The notes beneath the pieces are model-generated. The model had not been told where the DNA came from, did not search any database, and saw nothing but the letters and a program-made list of their open reading frames with translations. This document shows, piece by piece, positions 6,208 through 15,194 of a stretch of DNA of 17,942 bases (position 1 is the first letter of the stretch; the number at the start of each line of letters is the position of its first letter). A program made the translations under genes and the position numbers. The stretch comes from Proteobacteria bacterium UBA1847 (GTDB lineage: Bacteria > Pseudomonadota > Gammaproteobacteria > Steroidobacterales > Woeseiaceae): positions 1 through 17,942 of the forward strand of contig DDIP01000129.1 of NCBI GenBank assembly GCA_002338605.1, given 5' to 3'.

Positions 6208-8973
6208 TCACGGGCGATTTCTGCACAGCCCAACGAAGTCGCACGAACCGCAGGTTTGGTCATTCCAGTCCGGCAGACGTGGGAGCGAACCACTACGCAC
6301 GGCTCCGCCGGCGTCGCGGATCCTGCTCCTTACAGAGGCCAGTAGCGGTTCGTCAACTGGCTCGCGAGTGGTTTGGCCTTTCTCGTCGAGATTCAACACT
6401 TCGATAAGATCAGCCGAATCACCGGTTAACTCTTGGTAACCCACTGCGTAGACGTGGAGTTGATCTCGCGTTACGTCTTCTGCCTGAGCACGTTCGGTCG
6501 ATTTGAAGTCAACAATCGCAACTTCACCGGTATCCAGCCGGCGGATGAGATCGATTCGGCCGTCTACGGTGACGCCCGGTGCTACGTGAACCTGAATTTG
6601 TTTCTCCGAGAACTCCGTATTGGGGATTTCATCGCCATGCCTGTCGAAATATCGCTCAATTGCCTTAATCCCGGCGTTGCGCAGTTGGTCACGGAGCGCC
6701 GGATATGCGAACGGCACGTTTAAGTGGCGATCAACTAGTGCGGCGGCCGATACTTTCGTTACTTTGTCACCGTCGAGCGCACGTTTGTGAATCTCGGATA
6801 GAGCATCGTGGAGTCCCTTGCCATACCCTAATGCTTCGTGTAGCGGGGCGTTGAAACCGTACAAGAATCGCATCTTGAACTGGTAAGGGCACTCGAAGAG
6901 ATACTTTAACTCCGAGAACGAAAGCGTAACCTGCGGGGTCTCCTGGACAGGCTGTGGCGGAAGCCGCTTCATCGAAAGAGGCGTCGAGGCCGTCGACACC
7001 CATTGCTGCGCGGCGATGTGATCGAAGAAATCGGAGCGGGTCCGCTGCTGCCGGTTGCCCGCCAATGGGGCGAATGTCGTGTACAGGTACTTTTGCGCCC
7101 GCGTCACTGCCACGTAAAGAAGTCGAGTTTCATCCTCCACCGTCCCGCGGTACCTGGTAGCGTCGTCAATCGCAGAATCTGGTATGACGTGCCGCAGTGT
7201 AACGCCGCCCATCACCCGCGACGGAAATCGGTTCCGGCGCATTGCTGGCAGAAACACAGCTGGCCACTGAAGCCCTTTTGATTGGTGCACGGTGGCTATC
7301 GTCACCGCGTCCGGTGTTGCATAGCCCACGTCAGCGTCCGCGTCAGCATAGTATCCGGGCGCCTGGTGCTCGAGCCATTTAGCAAAACTCTCGTACTTGG
7401 ACTTTGGTGCGGTTGTGAAATGAATTTGCTCGTAGTCTGAAATAACCTGGCTAAATTTGCCAAGTTGGTAAAAGACAAGCTCGCTACGGCTAGCGTCGCC
7501 AGGCAGACTGCCCTCGCGAATTTCGAGCGCGTCTAGGAAATCTAGGTACAGGCGCTGAATGTTGTATACCGAGTGTCGTTTATGCGCCTCAAAGTTGCGA
7601 CCGGATTCAAGTACTTTCAATGCTTTGTCCCAGTCTGCGCCGGACGGCATTAGCGCCGCCGTCTCCCAGCCTTGCTTCAATTGCTCGGCGTCGATTCCGC
7701 TAACCATGAACTGGAAAATCCCGACGACTGCCTGGATCTCAGGGCTATCGAAAAGACGATTTAGACCTTTGACGACGAACGGAATGTTTCGTCGCCTCAG
7801 TTCGGCCACTACTGGCTCCGAATCCTTCGCGACCGACCTGAACAGGACCGCACAGTCCGACCAAGAAAGGCCACGTGGCTCCGAATTCGGAACGTCTTGA
7901 AATGGAACGCCACGAAGCTGTTCGATTCGGTCGGCGATCCACGCTGCTTCCTCATCAACGTCACCGAACGTCAGCGCCAGCAAGTCGCCTCGCTCCCACG
8001 ATTGGTAGCCCGCAGCAACCATTTCTTTCGTCAGCCGATCGCCCGCGGGGATGCGCTCGGCGACTGAACTGCCAACCTCAACGACGCCTCGGCTCGACCT
8101 GAAGTTGTCGTCAAGCGTAACTTGTTGAACGCTTGGGTACCGGCTCGCAAATGTGATGATGTTCGATACTTGACTGCCGCGCCACTGGTATATGGTCTGG
8201 TCGTCATCTCCAACAACGCAGAGGTTTGCTCCGAATCGGACCAATCCGCGTACCAGTCGCTCCTGTAAAGGATTGACATCCTGATATTCGTCAACGACAA
8301 CGTAGCGGATGTCGTCACGAATGTGATTCTGCACACGTACGAAATCGTCGTCCTCGTAAGGATCGCCTTCAATGTAAGCGACCGCACTCCTGATGATCTG
8401 GGTGAAGTCAAAGAGAGCATGCTCGCCTAGGAGAGCTAGGTACTTCTCGCACGATTCGAGCACACCAGCGGGAACTTGATCGAACGAAACGTTGTCTTCC
8501 CGCAGCACGCTGAGCACTTGCAGATACAGCCTTGAGTTTAAGTATCGCCGCAGTACGCCTCCCTTTGATGTCGTCGGGCAGCTCGTCAAGCCAGACTGGC
8601 TGCTGTAACGGTCTACGAATAGTTGCGCTGTGACATCTGTTAGTACAGAGAATTTGAACTTATCTGGAACCAGCCTCTGGAGTAAGTCTAAGCAGTAGCC
8701 GTGCATAGTCCCGATATACATTTCGGCCAAACCCGTGACCTTGCCGACATCGCGTTCGATAATCGAGAGAATGCGCTCTTTCAATTCAGCTGCTGCTTTT
8801 TCAGTGAACGTGAATGCAACAACGTTGTGCGGCTTAACGCCGGGTTGAGAAAGGATCGACGCTATTCGCTGGGAAATAACCTGAGTCTTGCCGGATCCCG
8901 CGCAGGCAACTATCTGCAAGGGCTGGTCGAGACAGGATATCGCATCAATCTGTGCGGGCGTGTACGCTATCAT
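6208..8973 (-). CDS. UvrD-type superfamily 1 helicase fused to Cas4/AddB-like Fe-S PD-(D/E)XK nuclease
   Basis: The 921-residue protein joins two activities. The N-terminal helicase has Walker A ACAGSGKTQ (23-31), Walker B VVVDEYQD (225-232), motif III GDDDQTIYQWRGS (255-267), motif V TVHQSKGLQ and motif VI RLLYVAVTRAQKYLY. The C-terminal part is a RecB-family nuclease: a leading cysteine in FECPYQF (about 690), GLHDALSEIH, catalytic D808 in GRID, and DFK at 822-824. It ends in C908-x2-C911-x5-C917, which with the leading cysteine fits the 4Fe-4S pattern of AddB and Cas4. Both active sites look complete. The expected action is 3'-5' unwinding with degradation of one strand. The ATG at 8971-8973 has only a weak upstream AGG. 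It is the first gene of the leftward set, divergent from mod with 31 bp between starts. Confidence 0.9.
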   Translation of the reverse strand: MIAYTPAQIDAISCLDQPLQIVACAGSGKTQVISQRIASILSQPGVKPHNVVAFTFTEKAAAELKERILSIIERDVGKVTGLAEMYIGTMHGYCLDLLQRLVPDKFKFSVLTDVTAQLFVDRYSSQSGLTSCPTTSKGGVLRRYLNSRLYLQVLSVLREDNVSFDQVPAGVLESCEKYLALLGEHALFDFTQIIRSAVAYIEGDPYEDDDFVRVQNHIRDDIRYVVVDEYQDVNPLQERLVRGLVRFGANLCVVGDDDQTIYQWRGSQVSNIITFASRYPSVQQVTLDDNFRSSRGVVEVGSSVAERIPAGDRLTKEMVAAGYQSWERGDLLALTFGDVDEEAAWIADRIEQLRGVPFQDVPNSEPRGLSWSDCAVLFRSVAKDSEPVVAELRRRNIPFVVKGLNRLFDSPEIQAVVGIFQFMVSGIDAEQLKQGWETAALMPSGADWDKALKVLESGRNFEAHKRHSVYNIQRLYLDFLDALEIREGSLPGDASRSELVFYQLGKFSQVISDYEQIHFTTAPKSKYESFAKWLEHQAPGYYADADADVGYATPDAVTIATVHQSKGLQWPAVFLPAMRRNRFPSRVMGGVTLRHVIPDSAIDDATRYRGTVEDETRLLYVAVTRAQKYLYTTFAPLAGNRQQRTRSDFFDHIAAQQWVSTASTPLSMKRLPPQPVQETPQVTLSFSELKYLFECPYQFKMRFLYGFNAPLHEALGYGKGLHDALSEIHKRALDGDKVTKVSAAALVDRHLNVPFAYPALRDQLRNAGIKAIERYFDRHGDEIPNTEFSEKQIQVHVAPGVTVDGRIDLIRRLDTGEVAIVDFKSTERAQAEDVTRDQLHVYAVGYQELTGDSADLIEVLNLDEKGQTTREPVDEPLLASVRSRIRDAGGAVRSGSLPRLPDWNDQTCGSCDFVGLCRNRP

Positions 8974-9004
8974 CTCGCCAAGCCTACGTGAGAGAAACTG
9001 ACAT
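8974..9004. promoter_or_regulatory. Very short divergent control region
   Basis: Only 31 bp separate the start codons of the leftward helicase-nuclease and the rightward mod gene. This cannot hold two independent standard promoters, so at least one promoter must lie inside the opposite coding sequence and the two transcription units should interfere with or share control elements. I see no confident -35/-10 pair. Confidence 0.5.
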
Positions 9005-11173
9005 GTGCAACGTACCGTGTCTCGTTTGACCGACCTGCTGCGAGAGTTGCGGCAGACTCACCCAACGCTTGCTCAAGACCTTGAGCGGGAAGTAGCGGTG
9101 CTCGCCGATCGCCGTGCATTCGGATTGAACTTCGAGAGACACGTTCCGGAAGCCGTCGACCTTCCCGGCCGCAAGGTCCGCAAGCGAGACAAAGTGCGAA
9201 TTCTCCCTCCACGCGGGCAGGCACCATCAAAAGCAAATGCCACGCTCTGGCGGGTAGCGGCACTCGACCGTCAATCAGGTACTGCCGCGTTACAGACATT
9301 GGCTGCGCCGGCCAGAGACTTCGAGTATGCCGATTCGAATTCTGAGAGACAGAGCAATGAGACAGTCGAGGCGGCAGTCGAGGATCTTGTTGTGGTAGCC
9401 GAATTCCGCGATCCGATTTACCCAGGGCTAGTTTCAACGGGTAAAGTTGAGCGCGGTGGCAAGAAGCCGTTCAACACCATCATCAATTCCGAGAACTTCC
9501 ATGCGTTAGAAACGCTGCTGTTCACGCATCGTGGGAGAGTCGATTGCATCTACATCGACCCTCCCTACAACACTGGTGCGAAAGACTGGAAATATAACAA
9601 CGACTATGTCGAAGGGGACGACCTCTATAGGCACTCGAAATGGTTAGCCATGATGGAACGGCGGCTTCTGCTCGCACGGGAGCTGCTCAATCCTGAAGAC
9701 TCGGCTCTGATTGTTACTATCGATGAGAAAGAATATCTACGCCTCGGTCTTTTGCTCGAGCAAACATATCCGGACGCACGCATTCAGATGGTGAGTTCAG
9801 TCATAAATCCCAAAGGCGTCCCCAGGGATGGTCTTTCGCGCGTGGACGAGTATCTGTTTTTTGTGCAGTTCGGAGCATCGCAAGTCGAAGGAGAAGTTCA
9901 GGAAGGTAGTGGCGGGAAAGAAGTGCGCTGGCGAGGTCTGACACGAACCGGCGCGAACGGCGTGCGAAGTAAATCGCCGGGAGCTTTCTATCCGATTTTC
10001 TTTAGTGCCGACGGCAAAATCGTCGACGTTGGCGACGCACTACCGCTGGATCAGAGTGCTGACTCCGTGACTCCCCCAAGTGGATTAATCGCCGTGTGGC
10101 CGACACCACGGCCAGACGGCGAGGATGGGCGCTGGTCGGTTGTGCCCGATACGTTGCGTCGACTGATTGAGAAAGGGGCTGTGAGGGTCGGTCGTGTGAA
10201 TGTTGAAAAAGGGCAGTTTCCAATTTTCTACCTAACGTCAAACCAGCTCAAAGCGATAGAAGCCGGGGAGCTCGAAGTAAGAGGCCGAACAGAGTCCGGC
10301 CAGATGATAGTCCATTACAGGGATGAGGGAGGTAGAGTCTCTGCCCCGCGGACTGTGTGGGACAACGTCAGTCACAGCGCGAGCGAACATGGCTCGATGC
10401 TGTTGCGCTCTCTGCTGCCGGGAAGAAAGTTCCCATTTCCAAAGTCTCTCTACGCGGTTGAAGACGCACTCCGTCTTTTCGTGGGTAAAAAACGAACAGC
10501 GACAGTTCTAGATTTCTTCGCTGGATCAGGCACCACAGCGCATGCGGTTATGCGGCTGAATAAGCAGGATGGAGGAGAAAGAACATCGATTGTTGTTACA
10601 AACAACGAGGTCGCGGCCGACGAGCAGAAGACACTTCGATCAAAGGGTCTCCGACCCGGCGATGCCGATTGGGAGCAACTTGGGATCTGTGAACACATAA
10701 CCAAGCCCCGAATTGAGTCGGCAATAACCGGCAAGACGCCTGACGGCCGACCGATAAAGGGCGAATACAAGTTCACTGATGAGTTCCCAATTGCAAAGGG
10801 TCTAGAGGAAAACGTGGAGTTCTTTACCCTGACCTACGAAGCACCGCTGCGAGTCGCGAGCCATCGCGAATTTTCTAAGATTTCGCCATTGTTGTGGATT
10901 CGGGCAGGATCTAGAGGTCGTCGAATCGAAGATATTTCGGCGGGTTGGGACGTCGCCGACTCCTACGGGATTCTTGCTGACCTGGATCAGGCAGATAGTT
11001 TCGTAGAGCGCATCGCGTCCAGCGACCATGTAAAGATTGCTTTTATCGTTACTGACGAGGAACGGCTATTCGAGAGTGTTGCGCAAGAACTGCCAAATCA
11101 CGTGGAACCAGTTCGCCTGTACGAGGCTTACCTTCGAAATTTCGAGATTGAGTCTGGGCGAGGATCACTGTGA
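9005..11173 (+). CDS. mod: Type III-like DNA adenine methyltransferase (Mod)
   Basis: This site-specific N6-adenine methyltransferase belongs to the beta class used by type III restriction systems. The 722-residue protein has motif IV DPPYNTG at 185-191, motif I DFFAGSGTT at 503-511 and a long central segment that probably recognises the target. The N-terminal about 150 residues (a helical start, then a stretch with KVRILPP) precede the usual Mod core. The start is GTG; an in-frame TGA lies just upstream, so no longer start exists. GAGA precedes it. The res-like gene begins inside its stop codon (GTGA, 4-nt overlap), so the two are co-translated. In type III systems Mod recognises an asymmetric site and methylates one strand, and the Mod-Res complex cuts unmodified DNA. 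The match to this family is clear; the recognition site is unknown. Confidence 0.92.
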   Translation: MQRTVSRLTDLLRELRQTHPTLAQDLEREVAVLADRRAFGLNFERHVPEAVDLPGRKVRKRDKVRILPPRGQAPSKANATLWRVAALDRQSGTAALQTLAAPARDFEYADSNSERQSNETVEAAVEDLVVVAEFRDPIYPGLVSTGKVERGGKKPFNTIINSENFHALETLLFTHRGRVDCIYIDPPYNTGAKDWKYNNDYVEGDDLYRHSKWLAMMERRLLLARELLNPEDSALIVTIDEKEYLRLGLLLEQTYPDARIQMVSSVINPKGVPRDGLSRVDEYLFFVQFGASQVEGEVQEGSGGKEVRWRGLTRTGANGVRSKSPGAFYPIFFSADGKIVDVGDALPLDQSADSVTPPSGLIAVWPTPRPDGEDGRWSVVPDTLRRLIEKGAVRVGRVNVEKGQFPIFYLTSNQLKAIEAGELEVRGRTESGQMIVHYRDEGGRVSAPRTVWDNVSHSASEHGSMLLRSLLPGRKFPFPKSLYAVEDALRLFVGKKRTATVLDFFAGSGTTAHAVMRLNKQDGGERTSIVVTNNEVAADEQKTLRSKGLRPGDADWEQLGICEHITKPRIESAITGKTPDGRPIKGEYKFTDEFPIAKGLEENVEFFTLTYEAPLRVASHREFSKISPLLWIRAGSRGRRIEDISAGWDVADSYGILADLDQADSFVERIASSDHVKIAFIVTDEERLFESVAQELPNHVEPVRLYEAYLRNFEIESGRGSL

Positions 11174-13800
11174 AATTCACCCTGAAGGATTACCAAGAAC
11201 AGGCTGTGGATGATGTCCTCGCCAATCTCAAGCGTGCCCGGGATAATTTTAAGGACCCGGAGAAACGGGAGCTTTCGTCTTTCTCTTTGACTGCTACGAC
11301 CGGGGCAGGCAAGACCGTAATGGCCGCCGCTGCGATTGAGGCACTGTTTTGGGGTAGCGAGAATTTTGACTTTGATCCGGATCCTGGCGCGGTAGTGCTT
11401 TGGTTTTCGGACGATCCTAGCTTGAACAAACAGACATTCAATCGCCTTCGGCAAGCCTCAGAAAAATTCACGTACCAAAATCTCGAGCTAATAGAGCCGC
11501 CCTTCGCAAAACCGCAGCTCGATCCTGGAAAAGTGTACTTCTTGAACACCCAGAAACTCACCAGGAGTTCACTGCTGACTCGAGGTCACGTCGAACCTGA
11601 CTCGAGCGGGCAAGCGACTATTCCCGGATTTGGTCTTTCCGCCCCTGACAAACAAGGATGGACTATCTGGGAGACACTGGCTAACACGATTGATGCCGAT
11701 CACCTGACTCTTTACCTGGTGCTGGATGAGGCCCATCGGGGTTTCAATACCAAAGCAACCACCGAAAAGCCGACTATTGTTCGTCGGCTTGTAAACGGTA
11801 CTAAGGCGCGCCCGCCGATTCCAATCGTGTGGGGCATTTCTGCGACGATTAGCCACTTTGAGAACGCCATGCGGGAAGCTGAGATTACGAGCAATCGCCG
11901 CCCTCTGCCGGCTGTCATAGTCGATCCGGTCCGGGTGCAAGAATCCGGGTTGGTGAAGGACACGCTTGTTCTCGATATTCCCGATGAGGCGGGCAATTTC
12001 GACTCAGTTCTCGTCCGTCACGCCGCCCGCAAGCTCAAGGATTCCACGAATCGATGGGCTGATTACGCCCGCGAGCAGGATCTGAGTGAGTCCGTTCAGC
12101 CGCTGTTGATACTGCAAACGCCTAACAGACCCAATCCTGATGATGTTGGCATCGCACTCGATACGATTTTCGCAGAGTATCCGGACTTGCGGGCATCGTC
12201 GGTACGTCACGTGCTTGGGGATCATTCACGTCAAAAGTTCGGTGCGTGGGAGGTCGATTGGATTGAGCCGCAGCGGGTTCAGGACGAATCGCACGTGCGC
12301 GTACTCGTCGCCAAAGACGCTATTTCGACTGGTTGGGACTGCCCACGGGCCGAGGTGCTCGTGTCATTTCGGCCAGCTCGGGATAACACCCATATCACCC
12401 AATTGCTCGGGCGTATGGTCCGCAATCCGCTAGCCCGTCGAATCCCCGGTGATGAGCGATTGAATGCGGTCGACTGCATCCTGCCGTTTTTCGATCGCAC
12501 CACGGCGGTTAAGGTTGTTAAGTTTCTTACAGGCGATCTCGAGTCCATGCCCGGCGGCGAGAAGAAAGCAGTCGTTGATGGCCGAGAATTATTGGCCAAT
12601 CCGAATGTGCCTGACGAGGTCTGGGATTTATGGACTGAATTGCCAACGGAAACGCTTCCCCAGCGAAGCGCGCGTCCGATCAAGCGGCTGGTGGCATTGG
12701 CGCAGGCTTTGTCAGCCGACGCTGTCTGGCCAGGGGCTCTAAGCAACGTGGCGGAGGAACTGCACCGGATCTTAGACGGCTATGCGATCCGCCATTCCGA
12801 CAAGCTTGGGCCTGCGATTCAAGAGGTGCGGGACGTCCGAGTGCAAGAGATCGAGGGGCGATTCGGCCGGGCAGGACTAAGTTATTCCGAATTTGTCGAG
12901 CAGGCTGACGATCGCGCTATAAGAAGCAGTTTTGAAGCCGCCAAGAAAGCTTTTGGCGCCGACATTGCTCAATCCTACGTCAATCACGTTGCCGGACCGG
13001 ACGACGATTACTCCGACGACGATCTACGCGAGGCGTTCGTGAGAACAACTGCGCTAGCCACTGTGAAGGAGGTCCGCGACAAAGTAGATAGTGAGGCGCT
13101 GGATCTTACTAATCGACTGTTCGCGAAATACCGCGTATCCATAAAGGGGCTTTCTGACGATCGACAGCAGGAATACGAAGACATTCGGGCGATGGCTACA
13201 GAGCCACAGAGAGGAGCATTGCGTCCGCCTCGAACGCGCATTGAGGGGTTCTCCGTCGAGGAAGACGGGCAGATCATTCCTGCGCCGCTAGCCCCCTTGC
13301 ACCTCATGTCTGATTCGGAAGGCCAGTTCCCACTAGCGTCTCTTAACAACTGGGAGCGACAGATCGTGCTCGCCGAATTGGCAAGGCCCAGTGCACGTGC
13401 CTGGTACCGAAATCCCTCACGGGCTGCGGTCGACGCGCTCGGAATTGCGTACCGCGATAGCGGGACTGGAAATTGGCGATCCATGCACCCCGATTTCATA
13501 TTCTTCCATGAGGTCGGCGGTAAGGTAGTTGCGTCCATTCTCGATCCGCATGGCCACCATCTTGACGATGCCTTAATGAAGCTAAAAGCACTGGCCGAAT
13601 TCGCAGAAATCTATAGTGAGGAGTTTCATCGAATTGAGGCGCTTGCGGAGGTAGACGGCCGGATGAGGGTCATCGACATGCAAGAACGGGCCACCCGCGG
13701 TGTCATCATCGAAGCCACGCAGAGCCCTGTTGAGATTTACCGATCTTCCGTTGCTTTCGACTACGATCCAGAATCTTCTCACCGCGATTTGCTTCAGTGA
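11170..13800 (+). CDS. Type III restriction-like DEAH helicase/endonuclease subunit (Res-like)
   Basis: The 876-residue superfamily 2 ATPase has Walker A TATTGAGKT (41-49), LVLDEAHRG (183-191), motif III SAT (224-226), motif V STGWDC (386-391) and motif VI QLLGRMVR (411-418), as in type III Res subunits. The C-terminal region has HPDFIFF (773-779) followed by VASILDPHG (787-795), placed where Res proteins carry the PD...(D/E)-x-K nuclease. Here the second half reads D-P-H, so the catalytic lysine is absent and cleavage is uncertain. The GTG start has AGGA 5 nt upstream and overlaps the mod stop. The gene follows mod directly, which supports a joint Mod-Res complex. It could be a functional nuclease of a variant family or a translocase without cleavage; the sequence alone does not decide. 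Confidence 0.87.
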   Translation: MKFTLKDYQEQAVDDVLANLKRARDNFKDPEKRELSSFSLTATTGAGKTVMAAAAIEALFWGSENFDFDPDPGAVVLWFSDDPSLNKQTFNRLRQASEKFTYQNLELIEPPFAKPQLDPGKVYFLNTQKLTRSSLLTRGHVEPDSSGQATIPGFGLSAPDKQGWTIWETLANTIDADHLTLYLVLDEAHRGFNTKATTEKPTIVRRLVNGTKARPPIPIVWGISATISHFENAMREAEITSNRRPLPAVIVDPVRVQESGLVKDTLVLDIPDEAGNFDSVLVRHAARKLKDSTNRWADYAREQDLSESVQPLLILQTPNRPNPDDVGIALDTIFAEYPDLRASSVRHVLGDHSRQKFGAWEVDWIEPQRVQDESHVRVLVAKDAISTGWDCPRAEVLVSFRPARDNTHITQLLGRMVRNPLARRIPGDERLNAVDCILPFFDRTTAVKVVKFLTGDLESMPGGEKKAVVDGRELLANPNVPDEVWDLWTELPTETLPQRSARPIKRLVALAQALSADAVWPGALSNVAEELHRILDGYAIRHSDKLGPAIQEVRDVRVQEIEGRFGRAGLSYSEFVEQADDRAIRSSFEAAKKAFGADIAQSYVNHVAGPDDDYSDDDLREAFVRTTALATVKEVRDKVDSEALDLTNRLFAKYRVSIKGLSDDRQQEYEDIRAMATEPQRGALRPPRTRIEGFSVEEDGQIIPAPLAPLHLMSDSEGQFPLASLNNWERQIVLAELARPSARAWYRNPSRAAVDALGIAYRDSGTGNWRSMHPDFIFFHEVGGKVVASILDPHGHHLDDALMKLKALAEFAEIYSEEFHRIEALAEVDGRMRVIDMQERATRGVIIEATQSPVEIYRSSVAFDYDPESSHRDLLQ

Positions 13801-14012
13801 CAGCTAAGGTAAAAGCAGTGCGAGCTCGCAACTTCGTAGCGGTTTTCGGCGAACGACCTGAAATGCCCGTAACGTGGGATGGGTCTTGGGGTACGGGATG
13901 GTGTCAGTAGTTAAACACTATTCCTACGTCAGGATGCTGATAATTAAGTTCGATTGCACCCCTGGTCACCACCGGGTTCAGTCGCTTAGCTAGGAGCCGC
14001 GCGGATGGTGAT
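13801..14012. other. Convergent intergenic spacer with palindromes
   Basis: This spacer separates the convergent res-like gene and the leftward regulatory cassette. It contains a perfect self-complementary 12-mer, TGCGAGCTCGCA, at 13819-13830, 18 bp past the res stop. It also has an imperfect hairpin near 13958-13977 (ACCC...GGGT with inner GGT/ACC). Neither is followed by a T run, so a standard intrinsic terminator is not evident. No gene is supported here. Confidence 0.4.
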
Positions 14013-14267
14013 TCATAGCGTTTGCGGCGCCTCTCCAAACTGCTTTTTTAGCTGGACAATGGTCTTCTTGTCTTCAGACTCCCAAATCGTTTCTGTCGAC
14101 TCCTTCATCCCGGAGTAGACGGATCCTATGAACTGCCGATAACGCACTGTAAGTACCCTGTCTTCAGGTGGCTCCCGGTCTATTCGACGAAAGTCTTCTT
14201 TTTCTGTGCCTCGCGCCCATCCTTGGGGTGTGAGGTGCCATTCGGTCCATTCATTACTAGCAGACAT
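14013..14267 (-). CDS. Small hypothetical protein, Trp-rich N-terminus
   Basis: The 84-residue product starts MSASNEWTEWHLTPQGW. It is soluble, with no signal peptide or membrane segment, and rich in charged residues; the C-terminal third looks helical and ends FGEAPQTL. Three tryptophans fall in the first 17 residues, in a W-x2-W-HLTP-x-GW pattern that looks like a conserved family signature, though I cannot name the family. It lies 42 bp downstream of the ImmA/IrrE gene on the same strand and is probably the last gene of that cassette. The ATG has GGAA about 7 nt upstream. Its function is unknown; the conserved look and the position argue that it is a real gene. Confidence 0.65.
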   Translation of the reverse strand: MSASNEWTEWHLTPQGWARGTEKEDFRRIDREPPEDRVLTVRYRQFIGSVYSGMKESTETIWESEDKKTIVQLKKQFGEAPQTL

Positions 14268-14309
14268 TAGCTGTTTCCACGTTCGTGATGCGATCGTTCA
14301 TAGAATCTG

Positions 14310-15194
14310 CTAACGGTGATAGGTCGGCTTCCATTCGGACCGCTCCCGCTCGTATTCGTCATCTTCATCTTCTGCCTCTGTTTCGTCAATTGTTAGTAGA
14401 GTGATCTTGTATCCCTTTCCCTGCACTAGCACCTGCTCGTACATCTCTGCTCCGCGTGCGAGCCGTGCGGATATCCAAAAGGATGGTTCTGTGGGCGATG
14501 AGTCGGAACAATCATCGATATCGCCCGTGAACTTTGCAGTCACAGCTTTTGGCTGAACTGATTGACCATAGCGCGGTTCAATGAAAGGAAACGACTTGTG
14601 CCTGTGAATCTGAGAAATCACACCGAGCTTAGTAACGACCATGGCCGATGGCTCGCCGTAAAGGTCAACAAAGCGCCGCACGGTAGCAATTTTACTGGTC
14701 TCGTAGCGGTCGCCCCATTGCAAGATGTGCTCAAGACCGGGCGAAGGGCGTTTCTGAATGTCACGACAAAACAACGTCTCAGGCATGAGGATCTCCGCAG
14801 AGAACTTGTTCGCCTCAACCTCCATCTTACGGCGGGCGTTACCACCGTGGTCATTGCGGAACATGTCTTCCTTCGAGCACTTGAATCCGCCATCCGGCGG
14901 CTTGTGCCACGGACTCAAAAAGTGGCCCAGCTCGTGTCCGATTGTGAAGCGTCGTCGTTCCGGAATGCTGTTAGAGTTCACAAGAATCGTACCCGTCGAT
15001 TTCGCATCATCTGCGATTAGCGCACCCTCGAAGCCACGCGTCCGTAGTTCCTTGATGTCGTCGATATCGACACCGTAGGCGATTTCTTCGATCGGAATAG
15101 GCGGCTGGATGTCGCCGAGTTGGTCTATGACGGCCTTCGCAATTTGGACGCAGTTTCCCAAGTCGGCTAAGGCCATCCTGTCAATCTGCGCCAT
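14310..15194 (-). CDS. ImmA/IrrE family metallopeptidase
   Basis: ImmA/IrrE proteins are zinc metalloproteases that cleave a partner XRE-type regulator in response to DNA damage or another signal, relieving repression. The 294-residue product has the zinc motif HELGH at 87-91 and the downstream EVEANKFSAEILMP segment (125-138) that supplies the third ligand. The C-terminal about 120 residues are variable and end in a strongly acidic stretch (TEAEDEDDEYERER), probably for sensing or binding. The ATG overlaps the end of the XRE gene by 14 nt and has AAGGA about 8 nt upstream. The overlap couples it to the XRE protein, its most likely substrate (inference from family practice). Confidence 0.9.
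   Translation of the reverse strand: MAQIDRMALADLGNCVQIAKAVIDQLGDIQPPIPIEEIAYGVDIDDIKELRTRGFEGALIADDAKSTGTILVNSNSIPERRRFTIGHELGHFLSPWHKPPDGGFKCSKEDMFRNDHGGNARRKMEVEANKFSAEILMPETLFCRDIQKRPSPGLEHILQWGDRYETSKIATVRRFVDLYGEPSAMVVTKLGVISQIHRHKSFPFIEPRYGQSVQPKAVTAKFTGDIDDCSDSSPTEPSFWISARLARGAEMYEQVLVQGKGYKITLLTIDETEAEDEDDEYERERSEWKPTYHR

Noticed and set aside
13008..13538. 176-codon minus-strand frame inside the res-like gene
   Set aside because: It is Ser/Arg-rich low-complexity sequence antisense to a well-supported coding region, so a shadow.
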